From contig JAJEKV010000061.1 in NCBI GenBank assembly GCA_021234155.1, positions 5,388,653 through 5,452,652 of the forward strand: DNA of 64,000 nt, read 5' to 3'. Both the position numbers and the translations under genes were made by a program. The notes under the pieces were generated by a model that saw only the letters and a program-made list of their open reading frames with translations, searched no databases and was not told the origin of the DNA. The DNA comes from Isoetes taiwanensis. Taxonomy: Eukaryota; Streptophyta; Lycopodiopsida; Isoetales; Isoetaceae. Positions 55,670 through 64,000 of this stretch are shown piece after piece (the first letter of the stretch is position 1; each line of letters begins with the position of its first letter).

Positions 55670-56713
55670 GGATTCACTATAAGCTCCTTCATTGATTGCT
55701 TGATACTCTTCTAAGATTCGTTTGACGGCTGCCACTATCCATTTTGCTCTGCAATTGTCCCGTGTGCCTTTGTCCACTTTTGTTCCCCACTCTATCTCTG
55801 GAGCATTTTTCCTGATTTGTTCATAGGCTGGGAATCTATTCCATACGTGCCCTTCATCTTCTATTTCCCCAAGGTCGCATAGTTTGTAGATTCCGTGTTT
55901 CTCTTCTATCAATGGTCACTGCCATCTACGTTTCTCAATCTAGAGCCTGTGATTGCCCATTCTGAATCTTCCAATTACTATTCTTGCGTATTTCGTTGTT
56001 GTCCAAAACTGCCCTCGGGGTTCATATTCTCCAAGTACAGGACGAGTTTTGTGTCTGGTTGCCTCTATACCCACTGTCTCACTAGTCTTGTTCTATTCTT
56101 TCTGCAATTGCATGTTCTCTACTTCCCTCCACAAGTCTAATCCCATTCTTTCTGCCCATTGTTATACTTCTGCTACCCATCCCCCCACGCTGTTTGCCCC
56201 ATTACCTTTGATTCTTCAATCTCTTGCCTGACTTATTCTATTGTTCCTGCTTAGGTAAGAGATTGTCTTTTCCAAAGCCAACACCTCAAAGGGTGTTATC
56301 TCTGTTTCGTGCAACAATATCGTCATTGGAGTGGCTTTTTTCACTATGAGCTCCTTCGCTTGGTAATGCTTAATTAGCCTTTCTGCCTTTGACCATTTGC
56401 CTGCTGATGCACTATATCCCCATACCTCTACCCCATATAGCATTGTTGGAGTTACTGCCATGCCATTTAAACAAATGGCATAATTTTATACTTTTAAGGT
56501 TAATGGCCAGGCTCTACATCGACCAATTGTAGGGACAAAATTTTGCCACTCGTAGGGTAACAAAATTATCTTAGAATTTAGCTCTACAATTATGAAGGCA
56601 TTTTCTGTAACATAGTATTTTTGCTTTGGTTCAAATTTTCTTGATTCAATTTTGCAATTTCCATCCCAAATCCTCTCTTCATTATCCCCTTGAATTTGCA
56701 CTTCATCTCCCAC
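55576..56713 (-). mobile_element. LINE 3' fragment (RT C-terminus and zinc-knuckle region)
   Basis: The minus strand reads VTPTMLYGVEVWGYSAS, then EITPFEVLALEKTISYLSRN (56216-56461), then YKLCDLGEIEDEGHVWNRFP and AKWIVAAVKRILEEYQAI (55607-55912). These match the C-terminal region of the LINE at 0.65-2.65 kb in layout (VLYG..., LPLEVEAL, knuckle). No RT palm remains. Probably the same clade, a different truncated copy. Confidence 0.7.
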
Positions 56714-57001
56714 TCAATTCAAGGTTAGTTTCTATTTACCAAGTACCCGCAATATAGTTTTTGTTAGATCCATCATACTGAATCCACTTGTGATTCCGCC
56801 TGCATTCAACATGTTTAAAACATTAAAATAATGTAGTCTTAGTTAGAAAAGGAAAGATGCCTTTGTTTGTAACAATTGCATAAGCATGATAAAAACTGGA
56901 GGCCTACTCTCTCAACAAAGAAACGGATGTTGCAGATTGTATTATTCTGCTATTGTCATAATTTACTTTCTTTTTTGTAGAGAAATTCTTATAAGTATTT
57001 T

Positions 57002-59080
57002 TTGTATGCTAATGCAGCTACAATGGAAGGAGCTTCACAGAAGAGAATAAGTGAATTCACAGCATGTAAGACTAAACGACATATCACAATATCATTTGCT
57101 ACCTCCACCTTTAAGGATCAAATTGAAACAGTTGATGAAAGCTACACATGTGCAGATGACAAGGATTACGATCCTGATGAGTTGGTAGAAGATTTAGATA
57201 ATGAGATAGAAAGGTCAGAAAATGATTTGCATGTCATGGAAGATGGCAGAGAGAATCAAATGCATATACATGCTGGTGAAGACGCCGTTCGTGGGCAAGG
57301 GCCATACAAGGAGAGGAAGGGTGATGGGATGCCAATAGAACCTTCAAAAATGATTGGCTTAGAGAGTACCCTTTCATCGGGCCATGGATGGGTGCAAAAT
57401 GGTAAAGTATACCATTTGTTCTTGGAAGAACAAGAGAAAGTATTACAACCAAAGAAGAACAATGTTGATAGGCACGTTGGTAAGTTAAAAAATATGACCA
57501 TGGAGAATGGAATTAGTAAATATGTATTTGCTGGTTGGGAAAGTGCGGAGAATAATGTGCATGCACGCAATGCACAATTATACTATAGGCATGAGTATAA
57601 AATGAAGGAAAAGAAGAATCGGACAACCAGGATGCATTGTATGTTTGGAAAGGCTGAAATGAAGAGTACGAGGCTAAATGCATTCAAATGAGAGTTGTGA
57701 TTCATTTGCTCTAGCAAGCATGGCCAATGAAAGATTTTCTAGTGCATGAGATGTTGAATGTAGCACACAGGCTGCCAAATACTCCAAGGTGCCACTGATC
57801 TGAAAATTCAGGTTGTATGTCTTTTGTTGCACTCGAGGAGCTACGTGAAGTGATTAAAGGTAGTTTGTGGTTTTCAAATCATTCATCTTGCGGCTTACTA
57901 ATTGCTTGTCGTATGCATTGAATGTGTTGCAGGATCTATGTTTTTAGCCTTGTCCTTGGATGAAGTTACAAACAATGACAATACATCATGGCTATGTATG
58001 CACCTTTATAATGTTATGGATTTTCGCAGGAAATCTTATTTTTTATGTATATCAAAGTTGTGTTTAGATTCTACAGCTAGAACCCTTTATCGTGTTATAG
58101 AAGAGAAATTGGAAGAAATTGTGGATTTGAGTCTAGTTGATTGGCGCAAGAAAAAAATTAGTTTGTTTTGGTACGTATGGAGTGGAAATGGATTAGCAAT
58201 TAAATTGCGCACTAGTTTCATGCCTTATGCGGTGGCAATCCATTGTATGGTGCATCGCACAAATCTACCATTCAGAATTATCTCAGACTTTGCTTGTGTT
58301 CAGAAGGTTGAGAATCTTGTACGTGTAGTCAACCAATTTTATTGTCCCAGTCCAGAAATGTTTGCTCATTTCTAGCAATTTTCTATTGGATTAAGCTTAG
58401 GATTGAGATTGTAAACGAGCGCTTCTTTCCTTTGCATTACAGTGAGGAGAGATTGACGAAATAATTATATTTGGAGAATGGAAGTGCAAGTAATAGATTT
58501 TAATTCACTTGTCATCCACAAGAATCGAGATGAATTCTGTGGCAACATGTCTATCCTCTGAGTTGCGATCAAGATTTCCTCGGGATGAACTTTTGGACGA
58601 TTTAGGTATCGTGTTTCCTAATTTTTGAAACAATATTACAAAGACATGAGGTAATTTGTTTAGAGATTTACCACAAACTTAGGAGTCTTGTGAGATCATT
58701 TTTGTATTAAGCATGTGGTTGAAGAAGTGGAAATTGATGGGATATTAGATCTAGAAGCATTGGAAGAACAGTCAGGATTATTTGGGTCAACTATGTATGC
58801 CCAGTTTGGTCTATTAAAAAAGCCACTGGAGCAGGGTGCAGTTACAAGATTATGGGTCAAATTGACCACTCATCAATATCTAACGGCTGCTATGAGTGAA
58901 TACATCAAGTTGGCAAATCTAGTTTTGACGATGATTCTTGGTAGCGTGGAAGATGAGCGAGCTTTTAGCTCACTATCTTTTATAAAGAATAAGTTGTGCA
59001 ATAGATTGGATGCAAACTCAGATGTTACAATGCGTTTATTCAAGTGCGAACACTCATTGGAAACTTTTCCATATGACTGA
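57002..59080 (+). pseudogene. hAT-superfamily transposase (DUF4371-like), broken
   Basis: Three separated plus-strand frames. 57002-57691 has an acidic N-terminal region (MEGASQKRISEFTACKTKR) and basic KMKEKKNRTTRMHC. 57902-58375 matches the hAT core: LALSLDEVTNNDNTSWLCMH, then AIHCMVHRTNLPFRIISDF. 58715-59080 has the C-terminal dimerisation signature (LGSVEDERAFSSLSFIKNKL). Between them are stops and frame changes, and the second catalytic region (usually GADGAS-like) reads VWSGNGLA. Transposase function is lost. No 8-bp target duplication or terminal repeats were located. Confidence 0.8.
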
Positions 59081-61379
59081 GCTTTTCAAATGTGGAAAGA
59101 TGCACACGGACCCCAAATTTTGCTCCACAGTTGTTTTTAAGTTGTATGGAAGTGTTGTTTTATGTCAAAAACAACACCAAAATGGCATCAAAAATCCATA
59201 CGGTCATTTTATTCGAATTTGCTAGAAGTTACAGTTGACTTTTGGCAAAAATTTTCCACAGTGGTTTCTTGGCCCTTTTTTTTCGTTTTGTCAATGTGTC
59301 CTTTTTTTCACTATTGTTTTTACAAATTTTTCTCAACGTGTGGTTTTCTCTTGATTGTTGTTTTTGGAGAAGCCACCTATATTTGTCTTCTAAATAATGA
59401 TGTAGGTTTCAAAGATAATAATATCGTGGAAAACCTGAAAAAGACAGTTCTTTTTCCTTTTTTTTTTATATATATATTATGTTTTTTCTCTACATGTTGT
59501 TTTTAAAAGTTCTCATTGTTTTCTTAAAAAAGAATAAGTAATTTTAAAGAAATCCACATATAGGGTTTAAAAATAATTTTTATTTTCAAACGTTGTTTTC
59601 TTTGATATGATATGTAGCTATTAAGAAGTAGACAAAATGTTTTCTTAATGTAGGTGTTGTTTCTAGTGTTGTTTCCTGCAAAAAAAAAAAAAAAAAAAAA
59701 AAAATAAAATATATGTGGCATTTATTTAAATTTAAAAAAACAACCCTTTGGTCCACTCGAACATCCGCCTAATCAATCAAATTAACACATGGCACTCAGT
59801 CTTTTAAACAAATTGAGCCCCAACGTTTATTTTTTGGCTATTGATAATTTCAATCTACTAAAAGGAAAAAGACATCATGGAGCAAACATCATTTGAATGC
59901 ATATAAAATGAATACAACATTGTGAATTTCCATTAAACTCAAGTTTGCCTTGAAATTTTGATCTTAATTATTTCCATATTTACATTCAAGCTTGCCTTGA
60001 GACTTAGACTACATTTTCACAAATTTATATATTGTATAAACTCAATTTTGCTTGATTCATATTCTTGCCATGGTGCTGATTTGATACATAGCAGTTTAAA
60101 TGATATGCATATTCTTCTTCTTTTCATGGCACTGCCACCTTGCAAACATGTTTCCTTTCATTACGCCAAAATATTCAGAAGAAAATAAATGTCCCTTTAA
60201 CAACCTTTTAACAAGTTTGCATGTTTCTTTAATGCAATTTTACAAGACAAATGGAGAGTCGCCAAATGTATTTTCTCAAGTAGCTTCTATCTCTTCTCGC
60301 ATAATCAAATACAAAGGACAATCACCCCTTCCTAGAAAAAAGCCAAGATTAATGCTCTTCCCGCAAAAAACAATCACAATAAAATATTGAGTGCTCAATT
60401 GATCTTATTTTGAAGTAGACAGAATAATCGTATGCTCATTGCCAAATTTACAATAGGCGAAACCTTTTATTCAAAAATTGGTTTAGAAAGACAGTAGTGT
60501 TCGTCCTTTTCCAGTTTCAAAGGCATATCAAAAACAATTAGCCAGCAGTATTTTTTAATACGTCCTAGCTCCATATTCATAAAAACACACCGTTTATGTA
60601 GTTTTTAGAAATACATCATGGGCATATGCAATCAAGGGAGGAAACGGAGAGCGTAATAAGATTTACCGATCCACGAAGCCCCCCTTTGTGACAAGAGCGC
60701 CAAGCCTTGTTTGATCTTCATTCCAGCCACTGCTCAAGATTCAGCTTGAAGTAGGTCGGCCAAGAAGTTATATTAAGGCATCTTTAAGGATCTGCAACTT
60801 AAGCTCCAAAGAGGGCAAACTAGGTCATCTCCGATTGAAAGAAAGATTAGATAGTTTACAAAATCAAGGGAGCAGACTAAAAAATAGATTGAACTCACCG
60901 ATGCGCCCTACCGGCCGATACAAGTTGATGCAAAGGATGTAACGAGCTTTGCCATCGCCAAGCAAAGGAGCACCTGCCAAGGAAAGGAACTCTGCCAGAT
61001 TCACCATCGCCAAGGGGCGCCATAGCCAAGGGGAAGAGAGGAAAAACATAGGGAGGGAAACACAGCGCACAGGTATGTCGCTAACCTCAGGCCTTGCTAC
61101 AGCCAATCACATTAGAGGACTTGGATCAACATCTTAGCTGTTCATCTTGCTGTCAATCTTGACCCTCAATTTCAAGGGCCAATAACGTAATAGAACGGGG
61201 ATCAAGATCTCAACCGTTCATCTTGCCGGTTTAATAAAATACTACTTGCATGCATATTTTCTAAATATATATAATAGATTCTATCTTTTTTTTTTTTTTT
61301 TTACTTGGGCTACTTTTTCTCCTATTGTACTCCACTCTTTTCTCCGTTGCCTTTTCATATACAACTCCCTACTCTTTCC
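59081..61379. other. AT-rich intergenic DNA, nothing recognised
   Basis: Homopolymer runs (A tract at 59680-59704) and T-rich stretches. 60640-61140 is less AT-rich, but no coding family can be named there. Confidence 0.45.
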
Positions 61380-64000
61380 TTACCACGCCTGATTTAATTT
61401 CCTGTAGTCCACGCAAACGCGTATTTTGCCATTGTGCTTGAGAGCAATTACAATTGGGCTCACCCACTCTAAGTGTTTGACCTCATAAATCAAGCAAGCT
61501 GCAAGAAGTTTGTCTATTTTGGCTTTGACACCTGGCCAATGGAGTTGAGTTGAGCCCAGCATCGCCGCTGCTAGATTGGACATGCATCAGTTTGGTGGGA
61601 ATGGTTAGTTCCCCAACTCTTTCTTGATACCCCTTAAGTCTTTGTAGCTCCACGCAAAGATGTGCTTGAACTTCTTTTATAGTTGTGTGGAAGATTTGCA
61701 GCCAACCTGATAGGTTGATTATCTCCAAGATTCACGACTTCAACTTCTGGAGTTTGAATGTGTGAGACTACTTCTGTGTCCTTGACAACATGAGCAGGAG
61801 GTTGGAACCACGGGTGGTGCGTGCAGCAACCACCGCCGTGGAAAAAAAAAAGGTCACTGAATGTTATCAAGTAATGGTTGCTTCATGACAGCAGCAACAT
61901 CAACAACGTCATGAGGAGTGTCATCTGCAGGGAAAATATCAACTCATTGGATCTAATTGCAAGGTGTTACATATGGATTCAGTAAGGCAGCCACAACCTG
62001 GTCCTGATCAAGGGTCATATCGCCCCAAGGATCTGCGTACTCGGGGTAAGAAACATAGGAAGATCGCCTGGAGAAGCCTGAACATGATAAATATTTTGAG
62101 CTTCTTCAATCAATTGCCCCGAGACAGATAGCTCAAAGATGCTCAACGTAAATGAGCTTACCGGGGCCTGTGTCCATGGTGGCATTCAATGTGCCGTCTG
62201 TGATGACAAGTTGATCAGTTGCCCAATAATGAATGCTTTTAGCTTGGCGGAGGAAAGGTCGCCCCATCAAAGATTTCATAATCACCGGATCTTCACCATC
62301 TTTTCAAACACCAAACTCCAAGAGGAATTTGAGATCCCTAATGCTGATGTGGAGAAGAGGGATAGGTCGCATGATGTGGCCATTGGCAAGCTTGATGTCA
62401 TAGGGGACACGATAAAGTTGCTTGATGCCCAACTGTCAAAGAAGCTTGTCCGTGATGAGGTCGATGACACTATCGCCATCAATTTGCACATGATTGATCC
62501 GTTGATTTCCCACCGTATGGCGTACCGCTGTGGTAGAGGTGGCTACAACACCTACCAAGACCGGTAGGGGGGCAACCGCTCCTTGAGAGCGTGACACGCT
62601 TTGAGAATGGTAGCAAGACTCAAGGGAATCTTAATTTTTGCCAGCTCCTCTTGGAGTTCCAAAGGAACATGTGAGAAAGGACCTGCAGGTTCCAACGGTG
62701 CAGGAGTCTGAGGCATGGACGCGGAGACTTCCTTGAGTAGCTCCACTTCAGCAGCAATTTTGGGGCACCGAAAGTGGGTTTTTTGACGGAGGGCGCTTCT
62801 GACGCCGGTGGGCACGCGGTGGTGGCGTGAACATTGGCAAGCGCAAGCGACCCTCAACAGCCTTGCATAAGTTTGAGAATGCTTTGGCGCACCTTAGGCA
62901 TGACATGAGGCATGAGCTTATCAAGATCATGGTCGAAATGGACCGCTTTTACGCCCCTCATGCGTAATAATGTTCACAAAGAAATGCAAAAGCTGCGCGT
63001 CATGTGGGATGATCGCCAACGCGGATGCCTTGGTCCGGGCGAGACTAGGGAGGATTAAGAGCATGATAGATTTCTTCCCCGAGCTTGTTGATCCGTGAGT
63101 TGTAGAGGGTGCTACTTGTTGAGGTCTCTTCTTTGTGGTGGTCGAGGGGCTTCTTCAAAACCGACGGGGCCCCGCTTTTGCCATTGGCTTAACTCGTGAG
63201 TTGGTAATGCAATAAGATGAACCAAGTCGCTTTGATTTTTTCCTGGAAGCTGAACTTGGACTTGAGGAAGCTGAGGACATGCCGTGGTGGTACCATTCTT
63301 GACAGTGATAGCACTGTGCTTTCGAAGGATCAAAAGGAGTTCGAGAACCTTGACCCCTAAATTGTTGGAGATGCTGAGCCTGTTGATATTGTTGAGACGG
63401 ATAGGATTGCTGTTGTGGATATTGCTGTGGTGTGGTTTGCACCTGGAAGACATTTTTTGCCTGGTGTAGGATGAGCACGGGTACACTCTTCAATAGAATG
63501 ATTGCACATATTACAACATTTACAGTGAGGAGGACGATTGGTAGAGTTATACTGACCTTGGTACTTACAAATGTGACACCAAATCTGACTTCTTTGAGGA
63601 GGAGTAGAATGGGGAGGTTGTACCACATTCTGAGGAACCATGATGGGAGGCATGAAGGGAAGCTCCGTGAGGGAAACACCCCGAGACGACACATTGACAG
63701 AGTGATTTACCAATTCGATGGCTTGCTCCAAGGTCTTGGGACGCATGTACTCCGTCATAAGACGAATGGCAGGAGGAAGACCCTGAAGAAACCATACTAG
63801 AATCTGGCTACGTGGGATACTCTTTAAGCTTGCTGACAAGAATTTGGAGATGATCTGCAAAGTCACGGACAGACTCCGTGGGTTGTTGCTGAAGATCGTT
63901 GAGCTGCTTCAGAAGCTGCTGATCATCATTCGTGGTGCCATAATGAGAGATAAAGGCAGTCTTCATCTCTTGCCAGTTTTGTTTCCAGTGACTTTTATTG
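61380..64000 (-). mobile_element. Ty3/gypsy LTR retrotransposon, degenerate, continues past the right edge
   Basis: Minus strand, reading leftward: gag (FLQGLPPAIRLMTEYMRPKT, then a cysteine/histidine cluster CHICKYQGQYN...CKCCNMCNHSIEEC, 63357-63866), a glutamine-rich linker, a degenerate protease-like stretch (VQIDGDSVIDLITDKLL, 62300-62560) with a stop, and reverse transcriptase start (VKAKIDKLLAACLIYEVKHL, IRVCVDYRKLNQA, 61380-61583). RT palm, RNase H and integrase are lost on the left, and the gag start lies beyond 64000. Several frame changes make it inactive. Confidence 0.8.

Noticed and set aside
60864-61137. Opposed open frames of 60-80 codons
   Set aside because: No family resemblance and no splice or promoter support; probably chance frames.

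Overview
The window is nuclear DNA from a land plant. It shows intron-rich genes with GT/AG junctions, two full-length ABCB (P-glycoprotein) transporter genes, a plant-type signal-peptide-peptidase-like protease, and a dense load of plant-type LINEs, Ty3/gypsy, MULE, hAT and MITE sequence. Two genes carry DUF7869-like (one also DUF8039-like) modules that I associate with large, repeat-rich fern genomes. A fern is my best guess, but the sequence alone does not exclude another seedless plant or a gymnosperm.

Layout. 1-2.95 kb: a tRNA-dihydrouridine synthase (DUS1-like) pseudogene, minus strand, split by a LINE. 3.2-7.3 kb: an unrecognised membrane-protein exon, then a signal-peptide-peptidase-like gene with YD and GxGD catalytic motifs. 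8.5-13.2 kb: ABCB gene 1 (minus). 15.5-19.2 kb: a poly(A)/(AT)n-tailed retroposon, a MITE-like element and a ~105-bp minisatellite. 21.1-23 kb: an inverted duplicate of the DUS1 5' region abutting a Ty3/gypsy gag-protease fragment. 23.3-26.1 kb: a decayed DUF7869-like gene. 26.4-37.7 kb: an unusual accessory island. 38-39.4 kb: a MULE remnant with long inverted repeats and a SINE. 40.4-45.3 kb: ABCB gene 2 (plus). 48.5-53.7 kb: a DUF8039/DUF7869 gene cut by a 5'-truncated LINE with a 15-bp target duplication. 55.6-59.1 kb: a LINE tail and a broken hAT transposase. 61.4-64 kb: a Ty3/gypsy element running off the right edge.

The island at 26.4-37.7 kb is the most interesting part. It holds (a) a coiled-coil ORF; (b) a four-exon gene whose exons, joined by phase-compatible splice sites, read RGG-rich N-terminus, nuclear localisation signal, a ParB/Srx-like IDGQH motif, methyltransferase-like motifs and a C-terminal FCP1-type HAD phosphatase domain, now carrying six in-frame stops; (c) an unrecognised minus-strand gene; and (d) a minus-strand gene that starts exactly like histone H3 (MARTKQTAR), continues into a charged linker of well over 200 residues and ends in a divergent H3/CENH3-like histone fold. 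Introns and upstream regions of (a) and (b) are filled with copies of a 13-bp palindrome (CACGCCNGGCGTG), nine of them at an exact 32-bp spacing. The DUF8039/DUF7869 gene carries a different palindrome family in its intron. Smaller palindrome sets sit beside the other DUF7869 gene and beside genes (c) and (d). I infer a lineage of multi-gene mobile elements, each with its own palindromic, possibly protein-bound, noncoding repeats. That proposal rests on motif reading only.

The ABCB genes and possibly the signal-peptide-peptidase-like gene are the likely functional host genes. Almost everything else is mobile or decayed. The two ABCB genes point away from each other across a 27-kb transposon-filled interval and look like an old inverted duplication.
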